DNA from: Chromobotia macracanthus
Lineage: Eukaryota; Chordata; Actinopteri; Cypriniformes; Botiidae
Assembly (NCBI GenBank): GCA_036877525.1
Contig: JAZGTH010000059.1
Location: 1,922,001-1,986,000 of the forward strand
Reading direction: 5' to 3'
DNA: 64,000 bases
Shown here: piece by piece, positions 38,455-51,399 of the stretch
Numbering within the stretch: the stretch's first letter is position 1
Layout of the letters: each line of letters starts with the position of its first letter
The notes under the pieces: generated by a model
Database searches by the model: none
What the model saw: only the letters and a program-made list of their open reading frames with translations
What the model was told of the DNA's origin: nothing
Translations under genes and position numbers: made by a program

Positions 38455-41400
38455 TGTGAATTAATCCATGAACTATGATATATGTTACTGGAAAAATTAC
38501 TGGTTAGTAACTTATTTTTAATTACTCACCAAACCATTTTTACTCTCAGATTTGTACTTGGTGGGTTAATTTGAACTCTGCCTAGGACACAATGTAAAAG
38601 TGGGTTATCTGCTTAGTTAGCTTGAAAATAGTTAAACTGACTGTTGGGTGATGAAAAATGAAAATGGATGAAAAATGATTTTCTCTGGGTGATCCACACT
38701 ACTGTAAAAGCACTACATGTCCTACTCACGCATTCATATGTGAATTTCCTGTCTGGCAAGGAGAGATAGCGTCCACTAATTGAACAAGTGAAAAATCCAT
38801 GAAACAGCCTGTTACAGTCACCCCTCGTGATGTGGAAAAAATGAACATCGGCACCATGTACAAATTTTGTGCATGACTGAATTCAGCTTGAAGCTGAAAT
38901 CTAAAATCAGCCGTTCTACCATAATTACAACCTCCTCTTGAAAGCTCAGATTTCATGTAATGAAGGTGCAGTGTCCACCTGATATGCAGAGACACAAGAT
39001 AAGGATAATTTTACTACAGGTTGAAATGAGCAACAAGGAGCAGAGGAACAGAGGCTCACAAAGACATTGGAGGAACAGAGAGAAATAACATATTTTAAGT
39101 AGCGGTTCAATAAATAATCATGGATTTAAGATGCATTTACTATCCGGATGTTGTCCACATACACATTGAAAAGACGTAAACACAGTCTTAATGTGTTCTT
39201 AATGTGTACTTCTATGTAGCGCCAAAATTAGATTTCTTTACAGTCACTAATTTTTAATATTTACATAAGTAATATTCAATATTTAAAATAGTAACAGAAT
39301 AAAATGAATGGTTGGTGTTATGACAGGTCCTGCTAAAAGTCAGGCAACTATATGACACAAATACTCCTGGGTAGAGCTCTTCAGTCAGACCACAAAGTGA
39401 TCCACTTCAAAACTAAGAGCCATTAAAAATAGAGCTCCTGTAACTGCAGAGGTGAAGTTAACAAACAAATTAAACTGCCATTGTCATTTCTTCCTCAGGC
39501 TACAGCAGCTGCAAACTAACACCAGCAAGCATTACAGAGCCGCACGCTCACTATAAGAACATCTCAGCTGTATTTGTGTTTCAGGCAATGCTGTGGTTAG
39601 GTTTGCAATAGAGATCCCACCTGAGGTTTTTGTCATACCTGAATACCTACGCTTTTTAATAACGATAAAACACAGTCAACCCAGACAAAAGTTGTTCCAA
39701 CAAGATAATGCTGGAATAAATACTTGCATTTAATAGAAAACATAAAGACACACACAAAACAAACTGTTTTTTCATGTGCTAGTCAAAAACACATTGCCGA
39801 CTTGACAGTCTATCACACCTCATTATTCATCACAGGTATGTAATGCTATTTACTACCAGAGGCCATTAACACAGCTTGTATGTCCTCTTATGTGTCATGA
39901 GGCTTCCTGTTGAGTTGGTTGGCATGCGTGATCATCCCCAGCTGAATGAACAAGTTGGCTTTGATGATGCACACTAGAGGGACAGTGATAAACACATGAC
40001 TGCCTCAGGAACACTTCCGTCAACAGTGGTAGATCCTTTAAGCAGCACAGATGTCAATCATTCCTACTGAATGGGACAAATACCTGTGTCCATCTGCAGA
40101 AGATGCACTGAAATGTTGGCAGCTATTATTATTTTTTCACTTCAACATCTAACATACTTTGCCACTTACTTTGACTTAACATACTTTGCTTTTAGCTACA
40201 GTCACATCTCAGAGCTTCAGATCATTTTTATTGTACACAGGTTACATGGGGATAAAATTAATTACAGTATTGTTTACATACAGTAACAGAAAATGTATAG
40301 ATCAGGATAAATTACATTTCATTTCTAATGATTATTACAAAACTACCATGTCCTTCATTATATTAAACAGATTTTGCAACCTGGATAAAAATTCTATTTT
40401 GGTCCATGATCCCCTTAAATGCTTGAGAAAGGGGTCAAGAGGGGCCAAATATGCACTTTCCATCAACCCTGAGTTATTTCTTCTTCATGCTGAAAGGGAA
40501 TGCAGGGGGTGTAAGATCTCAGCAAGACTTCAGACTTCACAGAAACTGTTCTTCACATGTGCTAAAAGATCACAGAGTGAGTGCTACACCTGTTTCTCTT
40601 CTGTCAGCTGACGTCACCATCACAATTTTAGGTTTGATCCTTCTGACCAGAGTCTGGTCAAACACAATTGGAAGACCTTCTTTGTTACACAAGCACAAGT
40701 TATGTGAAATTGTGTTTTTAAACTGACTTGTTGGCCATGCTCAATTTCTGTTCAGCTCAGAATGAGCTAATAACATCCCTGCTAATTACCACCCTTATGA
40801 TTACTCCAATGTAAATATTACTTTCTTAAATGGTATACAGTAGTAATAATTTTACACTTTATGAAGTAATAAATATCTCTACTAATAATTTAAGATCACA
40901 TAGATCCACAGTCTGCCAACCAATGACCCTATTTGATAAACACAGATCCATAAACAGCAAGGATTGCCACTGCTCTGCATTCTAACAGACAACATTCTCG
41001 GCCATGGGTGGTTATATCCACCCATGACTTGGTGCCACAAAGGGGACAGGACTGAATGTGAGACCTGGCTCTGCTTAACCAGGTTTCTGAGGGGTCATGG
41101 AGAACAAAATCTCTTTGGAAACACGGCCGACTGCCAATTAGCATTCTGAACTCTGCCCCTGCATTGGAATGTTAAGCTCTGCTGGCCGGCGCAGAGCACA
41201 TACACAATTAGACAATGCAGTCAGGGTGATGCATTCGGATTATGAGACAGGCCAGATCCAATGATCAAATGCGGCCAGTACTGTGTTGGGATTACCACTG
41301 AAAACACGGTTTGTCCGAAAGGGTATTTGTGATCAAAGTAAGTTCCTGGATTAAACACTACAGTGTCTTTGCAGTCATTAAAGGCTTATATTCATTGGTT

Positions 41401-42059
41401 AATCGTTTCTTTTTTCATAGTTAAAGTATAGCTGTTAAACACCACTTCTATTCTCATAACAGTAGGATTGTACTTTACAGATTTACTGTATGCCCAGATC
41501 ATTCGTAAAATTCAAAGCCATCTTTAAATTACAAAATATTTGTCTACCACATTTATGACAGCACTATGTTCTTCAGATAAGGTGTTGTTGATTCCTTTTA
41601 TTTTATTGGTTAAAGATGAAATCATGTGCACCGTGCAGCCAATCAGAAGTTTCTTTCTCAACAGGAAGAACACCATTATTAAAAATTCTTGTGGAAAGAC
41701 ATCATCAATCACCAAACTTCAATGAAATGCACATTTATGTGGCGCCACCAGAAATATCAAGAGTAGGAATGAAAATGTTCATTGTTTAAGAGAAGAAAAT
41801 GACATTCGGTAAATGAATGACTTTTTGTACTATTTTTATGCTGTTAACTTTTGTAATGACTCCTATGACCAATGCATTACTAGATAATTCAATCCAATAA
41901 TTAAATCTTAATTTAATTGAATGTCAATTCTTATGAAATAATATACAAATGACTTTCCAATGGGTCTGTGGCTTAATTATTTCTTATACAGTGACATTTT
42001 CTTGATTAAATATAGGAAGATCATTACCATCATTCCATCCTTTGTTCATATCTGCTATA

Positions 42060-42655
42060 TAGTGGGTCCACACATTTAGGACCACCAGTGAAACTGGTTG
42101 CTAAAAATTACATTTTGTGAAGTCCACCACGCTCTTTCATTCTGTATATTCTTGTTTTGATGCGTCAGTCCATTTGAATAATATTCATGTTATTTTACAC
42201 ATGGAAATCTTTCTTGTTATTTATTTATTTAAATTATAAAAAAAAAAATATTTTTGAGTGTGAATCACAGTGAAATTATTTATTACATCAATCTTTTTTA
42301 TCACAAATATTAGAATATCATTATAACATTATCAGCATAACTAAACAATGTAACTAAACAATGTAAAAAGCCGAAGTGAAAAGTTACTGTGAATTTTTTG
42401 TATTTCTTAGTATTATAGTATTATAATATTTCTTTTGCTTTAATGACAGCAGGCACATAACCAGGCATAAACTCCACAAAGTATTAAGGTTTCACAAGAA
42501 GCAAGGAAATTTGAACTTTTTTTTCATTAGTGACCTAGAAATAACTGCAGAATCCTAAATATCCTACTGAAATCCTATTCTATCCTATAATTGATTTTAA
42601 TTAGATTTTTAAATCCCAGATATTTAATGTGGTCATTAAGTATTAAACTCCACTG
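42060..42655. mobile_element. Decayed Tc1/mariner-like element
   Basis: The ends are flanked by TA (42058-42059 and 42656-42657). The left end is TAGTGGGTCCACACATTTAG followed by GACCACC. The right end, reverse-complemented, is CAGTGGAGTTTAATACTTAA followed by TGACCAC. The shared AGTGG start and GACCAC at similar spacing suggest old terminal inverted repeats of the CAGTGG type. No transposase frame survives in the interior. Confidence 0.5.
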
Positions 42656-43319
42656 TACATTGTTACTGTATAATATTTTACTTTATCACAATGTCTTTCA
42701 GATGGTTGACATGTAGTTTAATGCATTTGTAATGGTCAGTAAAATGAGCTTTGTGCCTCTTGGTCTGGGCAGAGTGGCTTCTGAATACTAAAGACACAGG
42801 CGGTGCAGATGAGGCTGGCAGCACTGATACTGTTTTCTCAATAGGAGATAAATGACTCTCCAAAGGCTGAAAGTGACAGACTCCAACTCCACGCATAATA
42901 AAACCAAAACAAAGAAGCCAACAGCCAGTGCGAACAGCACACACGACGAGACAGTGAGTGGAACAGGAACACACACACACCACAGAAACAGTTATGCTGT
43001 AAAGCCTTATATACACACTATATCACTAACAATAACACAATGGTATTTACAATACAGCACTCTGTCCCCAAGAAATAAATAGGAATGATTCTATCAGTCC
43101 TGAGAACATTTCCTAAGATATAAAAATGTTTGCATATATTTGGTGTAAAACAAAAGTAAATAAATAAATAATAAAATAAATAATCATCAGATTTCAAAAT
43201 CAAAATTAAATGCACAATATATGATATCTATAGCCACAAATATAATTTCATTCATAGTGTTGGTCCAGTTTTATGACTCTTGCTTTTAATATGAACAGTC
43301 CCATGTTCAAAACAGCTCA

Positions 43320-44941
43320 TTTATTCACTTTAAATTAACCAAGCAAAATTGCTACTGCATACTTTGTCAGTGGATCACCTTACCCTTGCCTACCTCTAAG
43401 CTTAACCCTCACAGAAACTTGTTAAAATTATTTAATGATTTAAAGAAACATAAATGTTGGAGTAAATGCATTATGTCATGTTCAGCCTGGAAAAAAAATC
43501 CTCATTACTCTAGACAGCAATGATATAAATGGTTCACGGCTTTCGGCTGTCCCACACTGAGATCCTCTTGGGAATCTTTGTGTTGTGTTCAGAGCTCTGG
43601 GGGACTGGAGTTTCTCTTTTGTGCTAAACAAGGTCCAACTTCCACCTCCAAATTCAAACTGGGACTGTATTATGCCAAAACACAGAACTGCTCTCGGATC
43701 AGCAAGGAAGAAGTTTTTAAAAGCTTCATGTTCAATGTGCAGTGAGCCCCGCTGGTCACATACAAAAAGCACAGCAGTATGTTATAGATTAAAGAGATGA
43801 AGAGCAATTTACAATTTCTGACAAGCTTCAGGGCTACAACCCAAGGAAAGTAAACAAGACTATTTGTCATACCACTCACTTCAACATCATGGGAACAGGA
43901 CAAGCTCATTGTCAACTTAAAAATTTAGAAAAGCCCTCAGCTCTATATTTGGGGTTGGTTCAAATCATTAATAATATCTCTTATTACATATTTAAAAATG
44001 CACTGATTCTAGTATTTTTAGGATCAAATGTGATTTTTAGTAAAAATTAAGATTTTAAGAAATGTGATTTTTAGGAATGTTTGTGTATTGGAAGTTTCAT
44101 TAAGTTCTTTAATAAAATGACGGTAGTCTAACAAACAGACCCAAAATGTTTTCTTTTGTGCATGCGTACATTAGGGAGTTACAAAATTAGGTAACATTTT
44201 ATATTATTTTTCCTTTGGAAAAATGCTAAGGAAAAAATATCAGTGGCTGCAACAGCCAAACCATAATAACTCAAATTATAAATAACTCATTCATTCATTA
44301 ATTAGTGCTTTTCTGTGATTTATCTAGGTCCATGCTCTTAAAGCACTGATATATTCATGAAGCGATCAAGATCTCTTTTAGAGACTTCCACATTGTTTAG
44401 AAGGAACAATAAATTCTGCGTCTTCTCACTGCTGTGTTTGGGCTCTATGACAGAATCTGGGATCAGAGCCATCAGGCAAGGCCATCCTACCACACAGAGA
44501 TGTCCACTGCTCAGTTTGAGTCTCAGTTTGCTCAATACAAATCCATTGAAGCATCACAATTAACATCCACAGCCTTTGCTACTAAATGCTACGTCTGTTT
44601 ATCTGTCCTATTTAGTGTGTCATTAGTAACCAGTTGTCACAAGCAGCACTAGAATTCCATTACCAGTCCTGACTTTGATCTGACTGGACAGAATTGTACA
44701 CAGCTCTTCCACCATTGGCTGACTGGCTGTTTCTTCACGCAACATCACATTTTTCCATTTCCTTAGAAGCCTGTCACACTGAAGACTTTGGCCCAACAGA
44801 TGCTGGCCAAACAACTGTTCAGTATGATGTAATGAAAACATTCATCAAACTGTAACAATATTCCAGGGAGGATGCTGTTTCTCTTGGCGATAAGTCATTC
44901 TTTTTTCTGTTTATCACAGAACAGGTTGTTATGATCACGAA
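43320..44941 (-). other. lypd6b 3' flank / possible 3' UTR
   Basis: Downstream of the lypd6b stop. The first clear minus-strand AATAAA I found is at 43320-43325, so a 3' UTR of up to 1.6 kb is possible. Short overlapping ORFs on both strands (43482-43915, 44338-44652) show no family resemblance. Confidence 0.3.
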
Positions 44942-46217
44942 TCACAATGGTAACAGTCTGATCAAAGCTGTAATAATCAGGAACACAGAATCCCAGGTCC
45001 TAAAAGTAGGCGGAGCTGAGCTGCGGGCTCGTCTCTGAGCAAACACTGCATTAGTGTGATTGGTTGGCAGCTCTACATTACAAATCATCCCTTCACAGCA
45101 AGACACACACTCCTGCAAGACACAATCAGGAGGAGATTTAATGAGCTGATATAAATGCTGATACAAGTGACCACTATATGTGTATATGTTGCTGTGTATA
45201 AGTAAAAAAAAATTGCTGTGTTAGATGCATTTTAATTTTGTGTTAGAGTATAGTGAATATCTAAAACCAGGGGTACACTTTTGTTGTACTGTTTTGATAC
45301 AAAAACAGTGTCAAATAATATTAAAAATATGCAAAAAAGGGGAATTTGATCATAACATGAAACATTTTTTCTACGAATTCCATCATTTCTATCGTATGGC
45401 AAAATCTAATAATCCAACACTGTTCACACAGTTTAATGGTGCAGTACTGCTGTGTGTGAGTGTGTATGTGGATTCTTACCATGTGTTGTGTATTTTTGTG
45501 ATTTCTACAGCCTGCCGACCGACATTCTTCATGAGCTGCACATCTTTTGGTAACAAACTTTGTCTTCCCATGATGGTTGAAGTGATGTATTGTCATACAG
45601 TACTGGGTATCTACAGATAAAGACATTTGGAAATATACTGTATTACTAATGTCCCTAAACAATTAAAATTAATCTGTAATTTGCTCAATGGAAGGTTCCA
45701 TTTAAATCCAAAGATACCTGTGATCTATTGAAATCAGTGATCTATTTGGTTTCGACTGGTTTCGAAAAAACAGTTACTGGTTTTAAATGGCTCCCCAAAA
45801 TCTTTTCTAATAATACTTTCTGTGTTTGTGATAAAGAAATGCACTCACTCTGAGGGCACCACACATCCTCTGCCCAGCGATTACAGCTGTAGTTGTCTGT
45901 GGCTTGTTCACATGTGAAGCATTTGAAACTCTGGGGGTACGGGGTCGCTGTGCACACATGAACACTAGTTGTGAATCACTGGAAGTTACAGTAACACTTT
46001 ACAACAGCTTTTATTTAAACATTAGAAAACATTATTGCATTAAACTGTGTGTGTTTAATGCAGTAGATCACTGACTAATGTACATTCAAATCATTCATTC
46101 AAATGAAATACTCTTACCTTCCACAGCAGGTATAACATTGTAAAAGTCAATGTCACTTGTCACCATATCAACTAGAAGCTGGATCAGAACAGTGAGTAAG
46201 GCCAAACCTGTTGCCAT
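44942..46217 (-). CDS. lypd6b: LY6/PLAUR domain-containing protein 6B
   Basis: Paralogue of LYPD6: a GPI-anchored LU-domain protein reported to modulate nicotinic acetylcholine receptors. Coding exons in minus order: 46217-46118, 45947-45849, 45610-45480 and 45112-44942 (TGA), 501 bp, 166 residues. The start MATGLALLTVLIQLLV is a signal peptide, followed by DIDFYNVIPAVEATPYPQS. The LU domain has CFTCEQATDNYSC, NRWAEDVWCPQ, TQYCMTIHHF, TKRCAAHEECRSAGC and ECVSCCEGMIC. NVELPTNHTNAVFA matches human LYPD6B closely and separates it from lypd6. The tail FLIITALIRLLPL fits a GPI signal. The three downstream coding exons (99, 131 and 171 bp) are the same lengths as those of lypd6, showing tandem duplication. 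The acceptor before the ATG is at 46241 (TTTTTAG), so 5' UTR sequence is spliced on from upstream. Confidence 0.96.
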
Positions 46218-48129
46218 GTTTACAAGACTGACAGTGGTACCTAAAAATAGATAAAAAATAAGATAAACTTATTTATTAAAGTTAAAGGTAACACTTCCTG
46301 TAATTGTTTCAAGACAGAGCCTCCTATTTCAATAACTGTCAGATCTGACAACCAGTTTTTCTTTACATGAGATATAAGGAGAGATTAGGACATTATGGTT
46401 TTAGTATTTTATTTTATGTTGGTTAGGTATGTAGAATATAAAGGTTGCTTATCTTACATAATCATGATGTACTGTACAATGCTTATAGCTTGTAAGACAA
46501 ACCCACTTATTCATATTTTCTTTAGAAATCTTTAGAAACAAACTCCTCGACAATGGTAAGAATTGTTAAGGTAGAAAAACACATCTGTCCACTTATGTTG
46601 TGAATATCACTACAACCTTCTGTTTGAATTGTAATGATCCAAACTGCATCAAATCATGTATTATTTAATTAATTTGATGCATAAAGTCACTATTATGTAT
46701 AACTGTATAAAGCCATCCTTTATCTTTAAGCATATAATTTCATACAGTTAGCCAGGCTGTATAACTGATGACTACAGACTCAGTCCACGTCTTGCTGACA
46801 TGCAGTTGAAACGTCTTTGGCTAAAAACGCTCTCTCACCTGCCACTGGCATTTTAGGAAGCAGTAATGCATGGTGACCTCAGAGGTTAATCGTTAAGGCT
46901 GAACAAACATTCTTAAAGCACCTTAACATGCTCTAGTGCTTGTTTCAATCAGTGTTTACTTACTTTGTAGTATTGACACTCAATTGGCCTCTCCTTGTGT
47001 GTGAACCAAGATGGATCTTAGGCACAAGCTTTTATAACTTACTAATTTTCTATCTGAATAAGCACATCTGAATTACTTAAACATTCTTTAAAGAGACCCA
47101 CAAATCTGAAAAATAAACATGGTCTTTGTTTATTTCCCTACGACAAATTCAAATTTGTTAAGCTTCCCCTATGCCCTAAAGACTTAAAAGAAGACTGTCA
47201 GCCTCTAAAGTATTTAACATCAGATCTAACAGGATATAAATACTTCATCTCAAATACAGCATGTGGTTTTAAGCAAACAGATGAATGTCATTAATCTTGT
47301 GCCAGTGACACGCTGTGTCCGAGGGTCTCTGGAGATCACACATATATAATGACTGACACTACAACAGCAATGAGCTGCTCTGACCCAGAGGTTAGAACAC
47401 ACACAGGGGCCTGTAGTCTGAAGTCTTTTCAGCTCCTAACACGCTCTTAGGTCATATACCAGCCCGTGAACATGTAGGGACTTAAAAGCAGTTCATTAAG
47501 AGTGAAGAGCGTAAAATGCTTATTTGCATCCATCGCCATGTAGAATATACAATCCCACGCATACGCTCATTGAAAACTACTCATTGAAACACAGGTGCAA
47601 ATCATTTTAAATTTGTGAGAATACTGGACTTTAAAATGGGTAGTCTTTGACATTTTGACCAGCCTGAAATTTAAATGCATTCAAAAGGTATTTCGGTGAA
47701 ATGAATTCAATGTAAATGAGCTCCGGAGGCCAGTTGCTGTCTGACTGGTTTGAAAAGCAAACAAGAGGCCTTTCATTGCTTCAGTGATCTGTGAAGCCAC
47801 CTGAATAACACTTTACAGTGTTTTAACATAGTAACTTCTTTCTTTTAGAACAAATCTGAGTGCCTCACTCCTTATTAATATTATGTGTCTTATATTACAG
47901 AGCCTGATGTCTGTTGATATTTGGTAAAGAGACAAAATATGCTTAAAACTGTAGATATAAAAAAGCCTAAACATTTAAAAATACAATTAAACTCATCTAC
48001 AATCTGATACAATACAATACAAAATAACATTTTAATATTCAGACCAGAACATGATAAACACCCATGACTGTTTCACAAATGATCTACAATGAATTTGAAA
48101 TCCAGAAAATAAAGGAAACAAAGACTTAC

Positions 48130-48400
48130 CTTCTGTCTGTAAAACAGAAAGCATTTACATGCAAAATAGTGGCTTGCAGTTACTTGCAGATAGATAGCCC
48201 AAGATAATGTGCACAGATAACCCTATCTTAACTGAGACTTTTAAATGAAAAGGACAGAAAAGGCTTAGAAGTCATTTTCCATTTCAGCTCTCTCCCACAA
48301 CAACGGCAAAGAAATCACAGACCCCAACCTCCTGACAACCCCCGCTTTCGATTGGACAGCAGGTGCAGTTTGGGGGCGGAGCCTCTAGCCATTGTGTGAA
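48130..48400 (-). promoter_or_regulatory. Proximal lypd6b promoter and non-coding exon (candidate)
   Basis: On the minus strand a GC box TCCGCCCCC (48372-48380) is followed about 17 bases on by a CCAAT box (48351-48355). Further down lies a perfect donor ACAGAAG|GTAAGT at 48130/48129. A 5' UTR exon of roughly 150-200 bp could run from below the boxes to 48130 and splice to the acceptor at 46241. The start site is not defined. Confidence 0.5.
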
Positions 48401-50133
48401 GTCAACAGTGTGGTGTCAAGCCAGTCTAGCCCAAGTAATTACAATTCACACAAACACGCTCAGCACTGCCCCCTAAAACATACCCCATCCTTATAACCTT
48501 AGGAAGGCCGAAAGCCTCAACAAAAAACACAGCACTCTGCTAGATTACATGTATTTCCTGTACACACTATCATGAGTAAATTATATATTGATCTTTTAAT
48601 ACAGCAGCCGAGATCAATACTAAAAGTCCACAAAGCATACGAGGTGCTGGATTGTCTTTAAGGGGCTGCATAGGTGCTTTATTACCTTAAGATCTCTACT
48701 CGTTAAATCCAACCTATTCACTTTCACTTGTAAAAAGAATTTCAGGAGATCTTCTACGACTGTACCTATAAACCAAATAAATAATAAATCATATTTTAAA
48801 CATCAGTAAGATCACCTGCAAAATAGCTAATTAGCAACAAAATCACTCTGACGTACAGCAAACAGTCTGATCCACATAGCAGCTTATTCAGGCCTAGAAC
48901 CACCTAAGAAGACTAGAAGAAAACACTTAACCACACATAAAGCAACCAACCACATTAGTATATACAGTTCTGCGTGTGAAATTCTAGTTTGCTTTAATAC
49001 AAAACACTGAACATCTTTTAAAGACAACTTTATTTCCTAACAAACTAAGGCAGTGTGGGGCAGTTTGAATGGAACTTTGCATACATTACTCATCAGACAG
49101 ACATAGATATTATGGGTACGTGAATAGACATTTGGCTGTTGGAAGCTGTGATCTCACAACTTCAGACAGATACGGGTTAGACTGATTCATTAGAGTTAAT
49201 TTTATGTCATATCAGATTAGTAAGGCTGCTTATTTCAGAACCTACAAGAATCACCATTTTAAAACCATCTTCCACAGTTAAATTTGACCCAGACTGTCAA
49301 ATGGAAATAAGCATATTATATCTATTATGGCTTTCTGCCAATCCCCCCAAATATCCACATACAGTATGATGCATGTAAGAAAATCGTGGCATATCAATGA
49401 AATATAATAAGGCATTGCTTATATGATATCTGTCTGTCCCTCAAGGCTGTCACAGCAAATATACAGCTGTGAAATCTTTAGGTCCCATGTAAATACCATA
49501 TCACATTGAGATTTAGTGCATCCTTTGAGGTTTATACAAGCCTGATGTGCTGACAGGCTCAGAACTGAATTACAGGAATGTTCCCAGACTAAACAGAGCA
49601 CTTTCAACCCCTCAAATTAATGGTGAATCATCCTTTAATATATAGCCAAATAAAAAAATCACTAAAAAAGCAATTGTAAATTGCTTTAATCTTTTACAGC
49701 CTTTCACAGTTTAATGTTTCTCATTCATGTCTTTTAGAGTTTTCAAATGTGTACTCTAGATCGTAGCCTCCTGTTTTAATCAAATTCTTTAGCTGTGTAC
49801 AGATTATTGCACACTTACATTCTTTTTGAGTAGATATATCTTGGCAAATGTGAAAACTGAGCAAAGCTTCTTCAAACACATTTTGGAGAAGAATGCAAGC
49901 TCTCCACCCCACTGATCTGTCTTGCCTTGAGGGAAACAGAAGATTTCAAAACAAAGAGGCTCAACAGGATGTGATGGGAAAGTCAGAGAGACAAATTGTG
50001 ACGATTTTAGGGTATAAGTCTATACAAAGCTTAGAGCATTTTAAAAAGCATCAAAATCAAGATAATTTAAGTCATAGCTGCAGCGACTGTAACAATAATA
50101 CACGTAGCAAAAAAGTCTTTTTACTGGGTAAAG

Positions 50134-50264
50134 TGTTCCTGTAGCTCAACTGGTAGAGTATTGCGTTAGCAGCACCAAGGTTCTGGGTATGATTTCCAGG
50201 GAGCACAAAAAATGTGTAACTTGAATTCACTGTAGTCACTTTGGATAAAATGTATGCAAAATGT
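50134..50264 (+). mobile_element. tRNA-derived SINE with L2-type tail
   Basis: The head starts GTTCCTGTAGCTCAACTGG, with A-box TAGCTCAACTGG (50142-50153) and a degenerate B-box GGTTCTGGGTATGAT (50179-50193). The body ends in GTAGTCACTTTGGATAAAAT followed by GTATGCAAAATG, clearly related to the LINE tail at 58692-58749. It is not a functional tRNA: the acceptor stem and anticodon arm do not pair. Confidence 0.8.
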
Positions 50265-51320
50265 CTGGCAAAAATAATTATTCTGTTTGAAGTGACATAA
50301 CATTTGTGAGTTCAAAAATAATTTAATTGGAATTTATACTATTACAATAACTTACAATATGTTTATTATCATAATTTATAGTTCATGGCAATTCACAGTT
50401 CTGCATGATGAACGTGAACATTAATAACAAAGCAAGCCCTATACTAAACTGTTCTATCAGCTCTTTTTATGGCAAGAGTCATTGTTGGCAGGTTTACTAT
50501 GTTGTTTTGAAACCTGGAGATAGTCTTTGGACTGAGAAAAACAAGTATACATGACATGCTCCTCTGTAGATGCTGATAAACACGCCCTTCTCAAGGGCTG
50601 GAGGGCTTTTCTAATGCCCTTACAGCCATGAACTGTTCAGTTAATTCATTTTATATTATACAGCGGACTATTTTTGCTTCTTTAAGGTTACAGTACAAAA
50701 AGAGGAATGTGAGAAGATTGGCTTTGGGGTAAAAATAGAGGCCAAAAGTAAGTATAAACATGGATCTAAAAAGCCAATCTTCACATGCACTACAGCATTT
50801 TAATAGATATCATTTTATTTTTAGATTGAAATGTAACATTTAAATCTTTCTCTCATGACTAGCGTGACTTTCTGATGAACCATCTCAACAGTCATTCTGA
50901 GTATAGCAATGTATAAACACTTTGTCTTACCCCAAGGAGGAGGAAAAAAAGCATTTCCACAGTTCACTTGGAAGCACCTGCATAATTGCTACCCAGATCC
51001 TGACAACTCGAGTACAAAATACTTAAGCCCACATATTATTTGCTTCTGTTGAGATATGTCAGAACTGAGGGCTGGAGAAGAACAATAAGCTCTAAAGACC
51101 TAAACGCTCTGGTTTTAGGACGCATTCATTAAATAAAACATAAGGCATCACATAAGACAGTAAACAGTGACATTAAAGCTGTCATGTTGCACAGTCCACT
51201 GTAACTGATAGAATTTCAGTAAAACTAGACTTGTGAATATTAGCTCAAGACAATGAATCACACTAGAAATAATGGCCCTACACTATAATAACAATCATAA
51301 CATTTAAAAGTTCCAGTTAC

Positions 51321-51399
51321 CTGAGATGTTTTGTCGAGCACCTCAAAAGGGACCAGCTCACCCTTCTCTTTTCTCTGCCTTTTTCTTTTTAAGTAACAG
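51321..51399 (-). other. Possible small exon (lypd6b 5' alternative exon?)
   Basis: On the minus strand a good acceptor (TTGCCTTTTTAATCAG) is followed by 79 open bases and a donor CTCAG|GTAACT. In one frame the segment reads a basic stretch KRKRQRKEKGELVPFEV, not matched to any family I know. It could be an alternative non-coding exon or chance. Confidence 0.25.

Larger units (their letters stand above)
36361..43319. other. Intergenic region between lypd6 and lypd6b
   Basis: No recognisable coding exon. The region contains a G-rich tract (37205-37244), a hairpin (38419-38454), a possible conserved element with a palindrome (about 40960-41260) and a decayed Tc1/mariner-like element (42060-42655). 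The 141-codon ORF at 40186-40611 on the plus strand has no family resemblance. Confidence 0.55.

Noticed and set aside
40186..40611. 141-codon plus ORF
   Set aside because: No family resemblance and no splice context; treated as chance.
42678..43016. 112-codon minus ORF with Cys/Val-rich start
   Set aside because: The first part is encoded by CA-rich simple sequence; no signal peptide or domain logic beyond composition, and no splice partners.
45225..45620. 131-codon plus-strand ORF
   Set aside because: It lies antisense to the third lypd6b coding exon, whose minus frame matches the LU domain.
50134..50210. Functional tRNA gene
   Set aside because: A-box present, but the B-box is degenerate, the arms do not pair, and the L2-like tail marks it as a SINE.
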